Notes under the pieces: model-generated | What the model was told of the DNA's origin: nothing | Database searches by the model: none | Seen by the model: only the letters and a program-made list of their open reading frames with translations | Program-made: the position numbers and the translations under genes | From: Siphonodentalium dalli | Lineage: Eukaryota > Mollusca > Scaphopoda > Gadilida > Siphonodentaliidae | Assembly (NCBI GenBank): GCA_032622095.1 | Contig: CP136069.1 | Span: 161,871,043 to 161,935,042 of the forward strand | DNA length: 64,000 nt | Direction of reading: 5' to 3' | Shown: piece by piece, positions 12,001 to 25,400 of the stretch | Position numbering within the stretch: position 1 is the stretch's first letter | Layout of the letters: each line of letters begins with the position of its first letter

Positions 12001-13592
12001 AATAACTGAAGTGTATGTTAATCGATTGGGAGGTAATGTCAGAGAGTTCTTCATCTTGGTGGCCTTTTATATGCACAATGGAGGAAACTGTGTTCCTAAC
12101 ATTAATTTAGTCAATCAATATTGATGCCAATGGCCTAGAATGTTATCTTATTAAGTAGTTTTTCACTCTTCTCCTAGTTTGACATTCTAAATGGCCTTCT
12201 GGTCCACCTGCCAGTGCTTTACGCTGGCTATTTCTGTCGTCCTAGTGTACTAGGTGTGGGGGACGCCTACCCCGATAGACGTATTACCTAGTATGACACA
12301 CACTTACCTTTGGTGATTGCACATGTTATTGGGCCAGAGTTGGCACATAAGTATCCCCTCTCAGTTCTGCTCATTTTCGTTCAAAATCATGATCAGAATC
12401 CCATAAGAATTTTTCGGAAAAATTACATACTGCATGATTTAAAATGAAATTGTCGTGTCGCATAAGGTACTGGGACAACCAGAATAGAACATTGTCAGTT
12501 GATTAAGTAACATGTTTAATAACCAAATGAATTACAAAGTGACACCTTTACAGAAGAGCAGAGAATAATGTCTGGGATATATTTGAAAATATCAACTTTT
12601 CTACCAAATGTTGTGGACATTTTGCAAGCCAGCTTGAGTATATGTTTCTAAAAACACATCAGTGTGACGAATTTAAGACGGATTAAAGCAATAAACACAA
12701 AAGATAGTTCCATTTTAGTTGAAAACATTGTGCAATCCTGAATCTTTTTCTTTTTTTTTCGATTTTGAGAGAAAATTCCAATAATTTTTGGTAATGTTAT
12801 AGTACACTTATCCCAGATGCATCATACATATTAGTATTCAAATATATATGACAGGACAGCCAATTTGCTTAATCATCCACAACTTTTAAGCGATCGATGA
12901 CACGACGCGACAATATTTACCATTTTCCATTCTGACAGCCATTTTTAGCCAAAGTGACAATTTTGTTCCATTGAGTTGAAATATTCATAAGTAATGATAT
13001 GCCTCACTTAATTTACACAGTTCTGCTCATTTCTTGTTGAGATATGACTAGAATCCCAATGGTGATTTTTGTTGAAATTTCATACCGCATTGTGTAAAAT
13101 CAAATTATTGAGGGATCGGAAGGTGTTGGGATCCCAAGAATGGCATATTTCATTGCTCCAGTGACCAGTTAACAGGATCAATACAAAATAATTCACATTT
13201 CCGAACCAGTTCCATACAGAAGAAACTGGTCTGGAAGATATTAGTGAAAACACGTCAATTTTTCCAATTACGGTTGCCATTTTGACGGTCATCTTTAATG
13301 GGGAGTTCCAATTATGCCCTAAAAATGTGCCATTATATCGCGCTGAATCATACTTGCTGTATATGCCTAATTTTAAAGCGCAGATTCCATGGTAAGATTA
13401 ATTGCGAAATTTATTAAATTATATACACGAAACGCTCTTTAACTTCGGAAAACCCCTTAAAAGAGGGGTTAAAGTGAAATTTAAGAGTGGCTCCATATCT
13501 AATATCAATAAGTTTGTGAATATGTACATATGTGCAAAATTTCATGCTTTAGTCACGAAGTGAACAATTCTTTTACTAATCTACTCCACTAA
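9091..13592. repeat. 4.5 kb inverted repeat with 1.2 kb arms
   Basis: The left arm (about 9,091-10,295) and right arm (about 12,345-13,592) match in inverted order over their whole length with many mismatches and indels. Paired landmarks are CAAGATGGCTGTC / GACGGTCATCTT, GGAACTGGTT / AACCAGTTCC and TTGGTTATTAA / TTAATAACCAA. The loop is about 2 kb. Similarity may extend outward to 9,040 and 14,060 (CGAAGAAACAAG / CTTGTTTCTTCGG). No transposase is recognised; this could be an old DNA transposon with long ends or a foldback duplication. Confidence 0.65.
11150..11965. repeat. Degenerate minisatellite in the loop of the inverted repeat
   Basis: Diverged units share TATATGGTCATG, GTGAGGTGTATATGTATA and GAGTGGCTATATGG, with spacing that varies around 40-65 bp. 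A stray unit appears near 10,410-10,460. Frames across it are repeat shadows. Confidence 0.6.
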
Positions 13593-13599
13593 ATAATGA

Positions 13600-16378
13600 A
13601 AACAAGGCAAATAAATACACGCAATAACATAAATGACAAGTGCACTAAGAATCATGCAGACAAACAAATTCAAATCAAATAAATAATCATCTGACAATGT
13701 TTTCTAGATTGGTGAACCAGAACTACAAGCAAATGAAGAAATTGAAGTCACAGCCTTCATTTGATTTACTGCTATGTACACGTTTGTTAATGTCAGCAAT
13801 GTATTATTGAATCACCTGATTAAATGGTAGATTAATACTGGCGCAAAAGGTGTTAATTGAAATGTCCTATCTATAAGACTATAACTTTCATGCCGCCTAC
13901 CAAACTATCATGACAAACCAAACCAGTATTGTCAATTTCCATGCAGTTGTAATTCTTATAATATTAAGATCTATAAATGGGTAGGGAGGGTGGGAAAATT
14001 GGTTTGCCTAGATCAATTTCAAATCAAATCTCTGGACCGAACTTGTTTCTTCGGAGTCAAATAATAGCTAGAATGCCTACACGGCATACACAAAGGAATT
14101 TCGCGCGAAAAATATTACTCACTCATTAATGAAACCCGCCAATGATACGGTCGATAAGAATAACCAATCAGTTGCCTTAAACTAATTCACTGCGACTAAC
14201 TCAACACAGCAGAGACATATTTAGTTAAAGTGACATATTCAAATGGTGAACAATAATTATTTTCAAACCAATTTCCCAAAAGGCTTTCCTACTCTATTAG
14301 CGAATTATGTTATTTGTAAACAAATTGTACATTTCGCAATGCCCTATACAAGAACACACGCAATACAATACAAACAAGACATGGCCAGAAATACATGGTA
14401 ACACCCTCAAAATCATATTACTAGGCATATATATATATATTATAATATAAACTTTATTGGTTTCATGAATGTACCACCTCAGAATTCCGTTAAGACAACG
14501 AATCCTTCAAATTATTACAACAATTACAGGGGGGGGGGGGGTCGGAACAAATTTGCAGGCACGTATGCTGATTTTTGACTTTCGACCCTTGTTGGGACCC
14601 ACCCACCCCCGCGTCCAAATTATTTTCCGTTTTCGGCAGTTTTTTCCAACCATTTTTTGACACCCACCCTCTTTTAACACTAAAACAGAGATTTGCGGGG
14701 GGAATTTCACTGTAAACAGTTGTATATGAATTCATGTGCATAATATTAGTCATGGATGTGAACATTGACATGTAAATAGGAACAAGTCATTTTGGGGTTA
14801 TTCGGTCAAAAAAAACATGGCTGCCAGCAGACATCTTGGATTTCAAAATTCAATCCATTAGCATGGGCTACAGGCTATACTGTTTGTCTGATCATCATGA
14901 AAATTGTCATTTATGTTAATATTGACATATAGATGTGTTTTAAGCCAAACTCATTGCAAAAACAGTCAAAAAGACTTGCAGGAAAAATATTTTTGAGTTA
15001 CGGAAAAAATTGTTTGTTTGTCCTATCGACCACCCACCCACCCCGACATACGTGCCCGGAAAAAACTTTTTTTCCACCCCCTGACAACTACGGCAAAATA
15101 TTATCACTGCAGGTTTCTCCTTCATCACACCAGAAATCCTCTAAATACGGACCAAAAATCTACTAATCGGATTAAATACACACCCGATACTTCGCAATAC
15201 GACCGTTAGTCTAAATTCCAACTGAGACATCTACTTCATCAGCAATGTTAGCTGTTATAGTATGCACTGTGTTCCCGCAATAAAATCTTCAAGAGTTACC
15301 CAGCCATTGTTCACACCGCGAATACATACATACATCCTGCAAAATGTATAACTGGTACGCAATGTAGCTAGTACATTAAAAATCATATTTCCTAACATAA
15401 CTCGCAACGTGTGAAACCAGAAATGTGTTGTTCTGCGAGATATCCACACAGCTGCATTGATACGACCAGATCAGCATAACAGTAAACACCCATGGGGCAT
15501 AATAAGCACAACACCAGCACATTATTGTAACATGCACTCTTCAATATAAACACATTGTCTTTTACGGATATGGTCATTGCTTAATGGCCTTGCTACCTTT
15601 AAAAGAAGCAATTTTATCAAGTTTTTTTTAATGTAAGTCGGGTGCCCAAATATCAAAAGGTTACGTCGGGGGGGGGGGGGTGGGGGGGGGGGGGGTGGCG
15701 ATCAAGGATAGTAGATCCAATGTTTTTTTATTTTATTATATTTTGGGACTCAACTCCCCTGAAATGCAAGTATTTTTCCTGTCAAATATCGTATACCTGC
15801 CCATCCCTCCAACGCAAAGTTTGCTGAGACACGATGCAGATTTTAATTCATAATACATGTTTAAGAGTATATAGGTCCCAGAAATTGCATATCTATGTAC
15901 CCAATAATTATTATCGTACAATAATATAGTAAACATGTATATATGTTTTAATATTCTAGAAGAATTAAATGAACTGACATTGTCATCACAGGTATAATTG
16001 ATGGCCAAAAAACAATGAAAACCTATGAGAACTGTATATTTATTTCATACCCCCATTGCTGGAGAAGATATTATCTACATAATACAATAAGAATAATGGT
16101 TTCGTACAAAATGGTGATGTGGAATAATACAGATGTTCTTCATTTGTGTTGATGTCTAAGTATGAACACGATCGATCAGTTGGCACATAACAAAGATAAA
16201 ATAGGCAGAATCAAGGATGATTTGGTCTAGGTTCTTTGTTATGACGTCGGGTGGATTAAACAGTCGCTTTCAAGTAGGAAGGCGAGTAGTGAACAGTCAT
16301 CACTCGAGTCCAAGTGCTAAAATGTAGCCACACCGAATCGGTTAATTATATGCTCCCAATAGGCATTCCTGATCGCAA
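13600..16378. other. Gene-free stretch with homopolymer G/C runs
   Basis: I support no gene here. It contains a G-run at about 14,528-14,541, CCCACCCACCCC tracts near 14,600 and 15,030, a short TA microsatellite near 14,426, and a long broken G-run at about 15,667-15,698 that could form a G-quadruplex or be an assembly soft spot. Confidence 0.4.
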
Positions 16379-16576
16379 TCAAACGGTCGTCTGAGCAGGT
16401 GCGATTGTTGTCAACGTCGTTCTGTCCAGAAGTAAGGAGAGGGCTTTAGATTCCGGGAACACTGGTGATGACATTTGAGCAATCTCCAGATGCTCCAGAC
16501 TGAGAGTGGTTGGCGGTGTGTTTTTCCCCCCAGTGGAATTGCTTCCTCGCCCGAAGCCGGACGCATACCATGACAT
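16379..16576 (-). CDS. Possible first coding exon, unknown protein
   Basis: The frame starts at an ATG in a fair context (ACCATGT) and gives 65 residues with ordinary composition: a Gly/Ser-rich start, then SLEHLEIAQMSSPVFPES and a Leu-rich helix. The upstream minus strand has an AACCAATC-type CCAAT box region. It lies outside any repeat I can see. It ends at a TGA, or splices just before it (ACC|GTTTGA). I do not recognise the protein. It could also be a chance frame. Confidence 0.3.
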   Translation of the reverse strand: MSWYASGFGRGSNSTGGKNTPPTTLSLEHLEIAQMSSPVFPESKALSLLLDRTTLTTIAPAQTTV

Positions 16577-17400
16577 GGTTCCAATTTATATCAAATAATT
16601 TACATAGGCCTCAGTGTTAACCAATCATGCTGGCTTGTAATCTCAGGAACGCTTTGAACCTGCACATATATCACACATTGAAGAACGTCCTTTTAGATAG
16701 ACGAAAATGTGCCCCAAAGTAATTGTCACCGTATTGTGTCGCACTACAATTTTGACAAACGTCACACTACCCTTAAAAGGGAGAAAAATATGGCACCGAA
16801 AAAAAACACCAACCCCTCCCATAAATCATACGTCCATTTGACAGCCGTAACCTTTGATCGTGTCGCTTTATTTGATAGTTCTCGTCGGGAAACACATTTG
16901 TGCATTTTTTCGAGCACTTTTCATCCATGTATAAGTTAGTGGCCATTCAGCTGCCAGGATTGTTTTTATGCTGATCTTAATTAGCTTGGTGGTCCTAGGG
17001 GAAATCACTCTACTAATTTGTATTTGGCGCATTATATCCATATCGTGTTATAAAAGAACAAAATAGAGAAATGATGTCATGCAGACAACCACATTGGACG
17101 CCATCTTGGATAACAAAGTTTCCTCAAAACGGATTTTAGCGGATTTTAAATATGTTATACTGAATACTCTTCTGCGTCTTTTGACACCAAAATCGCTTTC
17201 TTACTAAGTTTCCCTGGTTAACCCATCATTTCGCGTACCACGGAACCGGACATTGTAGATTAAATTTGGCCGCGAGTTAGTGACCGGGCGGATATCAATC
17301 TCTACCAGTGGTGCCTCTTACCGAAAACACCTCTGTTAAATTACGAATTAAATTATCGTCTGCTATCAAATTATTCTAATAATGGCACCGAGTTACTGTG
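16577..17400. other. Gene-free stretch
   Basis: Nothing is supportable here. A CGCCATCTTGG (YY1-like) motif occurs near 17,098, similar to others at 9,400, 14,830 and 32,430. Confidence 0.35.
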
Positions 17401-17734
17401 CATAACTATGGGCGGCCATTCGGTCGGAAATTACATGAAATAAAAGTTAATGGTGGTTTGTGAAAACCAATAGTCTCCATTTTCAAACCAATAGTCGTTC
17501 TTTGATTCAATAAGAGACAATTCCGTTTTAATAGATATAAATACACAATCAAGGTTGACCGATGCAGAATTAATGTTCTATTTTAATTTAATAGTATTCA
17601 TTGTTCAACTAATATCTAATAACAGACATAATAGTACAATATTCAATAATCGTACATTCCGTTTCAATAGCCATATTTTCTTAATCAATAGACATATTTC
17701 AAACCAATGGACGATTTCCCACGATAAATGATTA

Positions 17735-18035
17735 TTGTTATCAAACTAATAACCTTATTGTAAAACTAATAACTTATTGTAAAACTAATAGCTAAAACCG
17801 TAATTAACTTATTGTAAAACTAATAACTTATTGTAAAATTAATAGACCTTGTTGTAAAACTAATAACTTATTGTAAAACTAATAACTCAAACCGTAATTA
17901 ACTTATTGTAAAACTAATAACTTATTGTAAAATTAATAGACCTTGTTGTAAAATTAATAGACCTTGTTGTAAAACTAATAGACCTTATTGTAAAACTAAT
18001 AACTTATTGTAAAACTAATAACTAAAACCCGAATT
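17735..18035. repeat. Short-period tandem repeat in the left palindrome arm
   Basis: Units of about 19-24 bp are built on AAACTAATAACTTATTGT with AAACCGTAATTAAC variants. The mirror array is at about 20,645-20,860. Confidence 0.75.
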
Positions 18036-18384
18036 AACGCTAGAGGTCTCTGGTGAAGAAACTTTGTTCATGTGACGTCAGAAATATATAAATAAACATG
18101 GGAATTCCCAATGTCATATCGGTGTGACGATTTGAAGTACGTCCTTTTGCGGAGGTCCCCGAAATCGCGGATGTCCCCTAACATGTGCGAAATATGTTGA
18201 TTTTAATGAGGGAACGGGTCAATTGATACCTATTTTAAACAAATAACGACACGATCATCATAATAGTGGTTTGTTCTATCAATTATATGCGCCGAGTTCA
18301 CTTGGTGCAAATCAAACGACGATAAATATTCACTATATATATCTACGGCAGCGTAGAATCGCCACACCATTGTATATTTCAACA

Positions 18385-19445
18385 GGGGTGTAAATGGGGT
18401 ATGGACCATTTTCGAGAACGGTAAGGATTTCGAACGAGTTGATGGTATGGGTGGGTGGCCCGCCCCAAATATCCCCTAGAAACATCCGATCCCCCGCCCA
18501 ACACCCCGGGGGGTACCACACGAGGGGGTGAAAATGGGGTATGGACTATTTTCGAGAACGTAAATGATTTCGACCGATTTGACGGCATGGGTGGGTGGCC
18601 CGCCACACCCCCCCCCAGAAACACTCCGACCCCCACCTATCACCCGTGGGGGTGAAAATGTGGTATGGACCATTTTCGGAAACGGTAAGAATTTCGGTCA
18701 TTTTGATGACAGGAGTGTGTGTCTCGCCCTACATACTCACTAGAAACGCCTCAAACCTCACACCCGGGGGTACCATCCCAAGGGAGTGAAAATCTGGTTT
18801 GGATCTTTTTATTCCTTGTTTATTAGGGATGAGGGTGATGGGGGGATCTAGGTGGTATTTGGTGCGGGTCACCCACACATGCTGTCAAATTGACCGAAAA
18901 AAACGTGTTTTTTTTTCGAATAAGGAATAAATAGATCCAAACCAGATTTTCACTCCCTTGGCATGGTACCCCCGGGTGTGAGGCTTGAGCCGTTTCTAGT
19001 GAGTATTTAGGGCGGGACACACACTCCTGCCATCAAATTGACCGAACTTCTTACCGTTTCCGAAAATGGTCCATATAGCACATTTTCACCATCATATGCA
19101 CGGGTGATAGGTGGGGGGGGGGGGGGGGTCGGAATGTTTCTGGAGGTATTTGGGGCGGGCCAACCACCCATGGATGCCGTCAAATCGGTCGAAATAATTT
19201 CCGTTCTCGAAAATGGTTCATACCCCATATTCACCCCTCGTGTGGTACCCCCGGGGGTGATGGGTGGGGGGGGGGGGGTAGGGATGTTTCTAGGGGATAT
19301 TTGGGGCGGGCCACCCACCGATGCCGTCAACTCGTTCGAAATCCTTACCGTTCTCGAAAATGGTCCATACCCCATTTACACCCCTCAGGGTGGTACCCAC
19401 CCGGAGGTGATGGGTGGGGGTCTGGGAGTTTCTAGGGGGTATTTA
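18385..19445. repeat. Head-to-head array of 135-bp units
   Basis: About four units read GGTGAAAATGGGGTATGGACC...GGGTGGGTGGCCCGCC on the plus strand (at about 18,388, 18,526, 18,650 and 18,785). Four then appear in reverse (GGTCCATACCCCAT at about 18,935-19,360). The switch lies near 18,870. Long C and G runs separate the units. Open frames here on both strands are repeat shadows. Confidence 0.7.
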
Positions 19446-21489
19446 ATTGTTCTGTTTAAACAGATTAGTAATCTGCTTAAACAAATCTGTTGAAATATAC
19501 AATGGTGTGGCGGTTCTACGCTGCCGTATAGATCTATATGTCCTCGTATGCCAGAAGGACTCCTTAAATTGTGAATAAAATGAAGAATATTTAGTAGATG
19601 TTATTTATTAAGTCAATCAAATAATATTATTCATTAGCTAGCGCATATGTATATAATCTCGCAATTTATAATCCTGCATGCTAGCGATATGAGTCAGAAT
19701 GCATTCCGCATATTTTATTGACTCGTTATTGTTGCATAGCCCCGATTTTTCTACATTATATATACTTGAATTTATATATCTTTATGTAATATATAAAGTG
19801 CATATAATAGTATTGAGTTCATGCATCGACTTAGCTATACACCCACTGCCATTTTTCGAAACGCCGGCTTTCTGTGGTGTTGTGGCGCATTCCGGGTGCA
19901 GGACTTCCGTACGCCATCGAGATAATATTCCGGATGCCGGCTGCTGGGTCTTTTTATATACAGAAATTTAATTAGGACTCAACCTCACCAAAGGTTAAGA
20001 AGATCCTATATAGACTCTATATAGGTGTGTCTGATTACCAAAGTCTGGCCAAACATGTCATATTAAATATGTGATTCGTGTTCATATATTACACGATATA
20101 TAACACAACTATATTTACTGGTCAATAGATATGTCTAGTTTCAATTAATAACGTCTTCTTTGGCTGAATCCTCTTAGCTAACACTATTCCGCATGCCGTC
20201 CCTCTGTTATGAGTATTCCGGGTGCTAATGAATAATATTATTTGATTGACTTAATAAATAACATTTAATAAACATTCTTCATCTTATTCACAAATTTAAG
20301 GAGTCCTTCTGGCATACGAGGACATATAGATCTATATAGTGAATATTCATCGTCGTTTGATTTGCACCAAGTGAACTCGGCGCATATAATTGATAGAACA
20401 AACCACTATTATGATGATCGTGTCGTTATTTGTTTAAAATACGTATCAATTGACATATACGCACCCGTTCCCTCATTAAAATCAACATATTTCGCCCATA
20501 TTAGGGGACGTCCCCGAATTCGGGAACCTCCGCAAAGGGAACTACTGCAAATCGTCACACCGATATGACATTGGGAATTCCCATGTTTATTTCTGACGTC
20601 ACATGCACAAAGTTCTTCACCAGAGACCTCTAGCGTTAATTCGGGTTTTAGTTATTAGTTTTACAATAAGTTATTCGTTTTACAATAAGTTAATTACGGT
20701 TTTAGTTATTAGTTTTACAATAAGTTATTAGTTTTACAACAAGGTCTATTAATTTTACAATAAGTTATTAGTTTTACAATAAGTTAATTACGATTTTAGC
20801 TATTAGTTTTACAATAAGTTATTAGTTTTACAATAAGGTTTATTAGTTTGATAACGATAATCATTGATCGTGGGAAATCGTCTATTGGTTTGAAATATGT
20901 CTATTGATTAAGAACATATGGCTATTGAAACGGAATGTACGTTTATTGAATATGCGATAGCTGTACTAATTGTCTGTTATTAGATATTAGTTGAACAATG
21001 AATACTAAAAAATTAAAATAGAACATTAATTCTGCATCGGTCAACATTGATAATGAATCTATATCTATTAAAACGGAATTGTCTCTTATTGAATCCAAGA
21101 ACAACTATTTGTTTGAAAATGGAGACTATTGGTTTTCACAACCACCATTAACTTATATGTCATGTAATTTCCGACCGAATGGCCGCCCATATACATAACA
21201 TTAAACTGGTACCATTACTGGGATGCAGTAGTGCAGTTGTCTCGACGTGTCATTCAGACGCCAAAGAAATCTGAAATGAGATATAATACGATGGTAAAGG
21301 TACTGCAGACAAAATAGTCCTACGCAAATGTGGCGTTTAATTGGGAACTCATCATTTATGGACATGTCTAAACACGATTCTGTCATTATGTGACGAGTCT
21401 GTCTTATCGGTGACAAAATCATTATTTAACACGTATTTTCTCCAATTTACAAGAATTTTGTAAATTCTGAGAGAAGTTAGAGACGGTGT

Positions 21490-21882
21490 ATGATAGCTTG
21501 GGCGTATATATATCAACATGATGCAATCCGTGCCGGGTACTCTACCACCAGCAACAACAACATCAGCACAGACACCACTCGCTCTGTGGAAGAGACCATG
21601 GCCGAGGCCGACAGAGTGATGAAATGGGCGAAAGAGGAGCAGAAATTACAATTCGAAGAAGCCAAGAGAGTGCAACAACAAAGTTTTAAAGACCAGGAAG
21701 AAAAATTCCAACGCCTTATACAACAGCACCAACAGAAATCTCCTCCATCTCCACAATCGTCATCAGAAAAACCTCCAAAAAGAAAAAATAATCTAAAATT
21801 TGTTATTGTATTTGATTGTATTCTAATTTGTTTTTGTTTTTGTTTTGTTCTCTGTAATAAAGGCAAAAACATGAGGGATTAA
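21490..21882 (+). CDS. Possible coiled-coil exon, unknown gene
   Basis: The frame has 130 residues. Residues about 35-85 are charged and Gln/Glu/Lys-rich (MAEADRVMKWAKEEQKL...) and would form a helix or coiled coil. A Ser/Pro/Lys stretch follows, then a hydrophobic Cys/Phe tail that could be a membrane anchor or simply translated T-rich 3' sequence. An AATAAA lies at about 21,856, so the tail may be non-coding. A CAG acceptor-like site lies near 21,548. I do not recognise a family. Confidence 0.3.
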   Translation: MIAWAYIYQHDAIRAGYSTTSNNNISTDTTRSVEETMAEADRVMKWAKEEQKLQFEEAKRVQQQSFKDQEEKFQRLIQQHQQKSPPSPQSSSEKPPKRKNNLKFVIVFDCILICFCFCFVLCNKGKNMRD

Positions 21883-22294
21883 GGAAAGGGCCTCTCGGCG
21901 CTTTCGACAATCCCGGGGCCAGCCACCCCAAACCACCCACTTATATCCGTGCAGATCAATGTAACACTAAGGACAGTAACGCGTCCACAATGTGTCACTC
22001 TAAATGGATAGCTCCACTCCCTCAACAAACGCCGTTGGTCATGCGTATACGGCCGTTTAATCTTCATCAGACTGGGACTTAAAGTCCGGTTGTGCCATTA
22101 GGGTTGACACTCAACGCATGGCAATGAATTATCCCCGATCATGAAAAATGACATTCGCGCCTCTCGCTGTCTCGTCTAATCCAAATCGTCACCCTCGTAG
22201 AATTGCCTTACCTGATTCCGGATTACCTGATTGGTCTCATCCAACTGTCAGCTTTGATAAATGAGCTCGTTTGAGAGTTCGGGACCGGTTACAG

Positions 22295-22303
22295 TATAAA
22301 AAA
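22295..22303 (+). promoter_or_regulatory. TATA box of the Met-rich secreted protein gene
   Basis: TATAAAAAA is followed after about 25-30 bp by a plausible start region (about 22,320-22,330) and a short leader to the ATG at 22,381. It fits a core promoter for the exon chain described next. Confidence 0.6.
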
Positions 22304-22380
22304 GCGCGGGCGACATCTCGAGGTATTAGAGTTTTCGTTTTCGTTACAATAGATAGGGGTCAACATTAACATCAGGGAAG

Positions 22381-22404
22381 ATGAATACAGTATTCTATTG
22401 CGCA
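22381..22404 (+). CDS. Exon 1: start of signal peptide
   Basis: The exon encodes MNTVFYCA and ends in phase 0 at donor GCA|GTGAGT. The ATG is the first after the TATA box and sits in GGGAAGATGA. Confidence 0.7.
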
Positions 22405-25400
22405 GTGAGTATACAGTTCGATGTGATGCGACAATCGTGCCCCCTGCAATGCATCCAAACTCTACTTGGGTGGTTTAGGATATTATAATGGAGGATTGGG
22501 ACACAAATACGTGTATAGGGCGGTTTAGGACTCCCGGTGGATTGCCGGGAAAACTGTTTGGGTGGTTTGGGGTACTCATTGGATGGCATGGAACATTTAT
22601 TGTGTGGAGTGGGACATTGGGTGGTTGGGGACACTACCTGAGTGGTTTTGGAGCACTCGTTGGATAGTGTGGGACACTCATTGAGTGGTTTCCGAAGCAA
22701 GTTAGACGGGTTTGGACACTACAGTCATGTGTGATCTGTGACACACATCGTTTATAATTTGGGACAGTCATATTGTGGTTTGGGTCACCAGTTGGATGGT
22801 TTTGGGATACTATGTCTGTGGTTTGTGACAACCGTTGTGTTGGTTAGAGAATTCATCGGATGGTATGTATATTGTGTGGATTAGGACGTCCGTTTGGGTG
22901 GTTGGTGGTTGGGGATACTAACTGTGTGGTTTGGGACAGCCGATGGGTGGCTTGTGCAATCATTGTATGGTTTGGGGCACCACTTGGGCTGGATTGGGCC
23001 ACTCATTGGATCGTTTGGAACATTCGTTGGGTGGGTTTGTGCACCCTTTGTAAGCTTTATGACACGTCTATTGAATGAATATGAACAGTCATTTTGGGTG
23101 GTTTGGCACACTTACTGGATGATTTTGACACTCGTTATGTGGTCTGGGACACTCAGTCTGTGGGTTGGGGCACTCGTTGGATGATTCAGAGCAGTACGCG
23201 TGTAAGAAAAAAAACCACATTACATGGGTATTTCAGGACACCCGTTGTATGGTTTGTGAAACTCACTGGATGGTGCGGCACACTCATTGATCGGAATATG
23301 ACAACCGTTTGATGGTTTAGAATACTCGCTGGTGGTTTTGGATACCCATTGGGTGGCTTGGGATATTACATGGGTCGTTTGTGACATTAGCTGTGCATTT
23401 GGCACTAATTTTATGGTATGGAACACGCAGTGAGTGGATTGTGACATCCGCTTGATGGTATGAGACACTACGTTATTGGTTTTTGGGATACTTGTTGTGA
23501 GGATTGTGCACTCATTGTGTGTTTTCGGACATTCATTGGGTCGCTTGGGACATCCGTTGGGTGGTTAGGATCATCACCAGTTAAAGATAGCTGTCTATGT
23601 GCCATACTAAGCGCATGTCACGTACGTTTCGGCTCGTTACTTGCAAAAATTCCAACTACTGCTGTATCAGTCATGACATTTCCAACTGTTGAACAATTTG
23701 TTAGACATATTCTACACCACCCCACCCCATTATCCCTGTTCTCTTTCCTCCTGGAAACACTTCCAACAACAAAAATATAGCCAACTCTTTGTGATGACGT
23801 TTGTATTTACATTCACTTTAAACACAAGAGAAGCATTTTGTCGTTACAAATTCCTATTAAAAGTGTTTTTAAAAGATATATTTTGAATCTAAATGTTGCC
23901 ATATCCTAAAATAAAATTGGAATAATTTCATGTTCCAGTTTGGGAACCGTATTGGGAGAACAACTATTTTCTGTTGACAGGAGGTCCTCTTAACTGGTCT
24001 GAATACAATTTATATTTATAGCTCTGAATCAATACAGATTGTCTAGGGAAGAGATAAGTAAGAAATAACGAGACCTAGCTGGTCTTCGTGTCTCTCGATA
24101 CAGATCTGCACCTCAAGCCTGCAAATAGTGTGTTGTCTGTCATTTGCAAGAATGAGATTCCAGAGGGTTAATTTAGCTATGCGGGATATCATCACCAAAT
24201 TTACCCTCTGGGTACCTCATTCTACTTAGGCCTCATCTTCTGGGAAGTATCTATCGTCTCAAATTAGCATTGTTTTAGTTACTTTTTCATTTCTGGGAAG
24301 TTTCTATATCCCCTAATTTGCAGAATAAGATAAAATGCATAATCGAGGTGACAACTGGCTGAACATCACCCACTTCAACTGGGGAACTTCAGCCTGATCC
24401 TAGGTCTCCCATAGCAGTTGAGGCCTAAGCAGAATGAGGTCCACAGAGGGTGAATTTGGTGACGCTAGCTCGCTGTGCGAGATATCATCACTAAATTCAC
24501 CCTCTGGTGACCGCATTATGCAACTGACAGACACACTATTTGCAGCCTTGTGCACCCTCCCACTCCTTTGAAAGGTACTGTATCTCCTCTTTACATGTTT
24601 ATTTTATAGATTCCGGGGTGTAAAAATAATAAATATGAACCCATAGTTTCACCTCCAGGAACCGCTTCAATCAATTAAAGATTGTCTATCTCTATGTAAA
24701 CATGTGTCATATAGTTAAATTAGGCCTACATACCAAATTCGGATCGGTCGAGCAGTTTTCGAGTCTATAACACATACACACACACAGACAGGCAGACAGG
24801 CAGAAGTTACAAAATATATAATAGATATTCCAAATAAAATCAATAGTAATTGATAGAAGCGTTTCCGGACATGCTCAATTCATATTGATTATTCTATACC
24901 CACGAAACTATTTCAAAATTGTTCTATGAAGAGATAATCCATCTTTAATGTTGAATTTATTTCGATTTTTTTCTGTCACAAAACATACAATCTTTCGGGA
25001 CGGTTTTTACGGACATTTCAGATGATCTCACGGAAACGCACGGAGCGTAGAATTAGTGAGAACTCCATATGTGACCCGCCATATCAAATCCAGTCCGAAG
25101 TCGGGATTTTTTTACCCTGTGCCAATGCATTCTCTTATATATGCGAGTCGACCATAGGTCGCCTCGCATATATAAGAGAATGCATTGGCCTAACAATTTT
25201 TTACAATTTTAATAATTTTTTCTTGTATTCTTTAACAATTTTATAATTTCACCCATACAGAGCCCCAGACAAACATGAGCAGACGACACTCTTATATATG
25301 ATTCTATATATGTGTGGGGCTCCCTGCAGGGTAATGGATGTTTTTTATTTTATGTCCTAAAAATTGTCAGAAACATTTATTTAACAAAAATGATAAAAAA

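Larger units (their letters stand above)
17401..21198. repeat. Nested palindrome (foldback-like) of 3.8 kb
   Basis: The outer arms 17,401-18,345 and 20,335-21,198 are inverted copies, starting and ending with GGGCGGCCATTCGGTCGG / CCGACCGAATGGCCGCCC. Inside lie a second pair (about 18,350-18,390 with 19,480-19,530, containing GGCAGCGTAGAATCGCCACA and a near match), an inverted array of 135-bp units (18,385-19,445), and a third pair (19,534-19,640 with 20,220-20,335, around CATACGAGGACATATAGATC). Each outer arm also carries a short tandem array of AAACTAATAACTTATTGT. No transposase is seen. Confidence 0.75.

Noticed and set aside
18333-19493. Pro/Gly-rich frames of up to 151 codons on both strands
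   Set aside because: They follow the 135-bp inverted satellite and mirror each other; no domain or splice logic.
22395-23468. Trp/Gly-rich or Thr/Pro-rich frames
   Set aside because: They are products of the 20-21-bp minisatellite.
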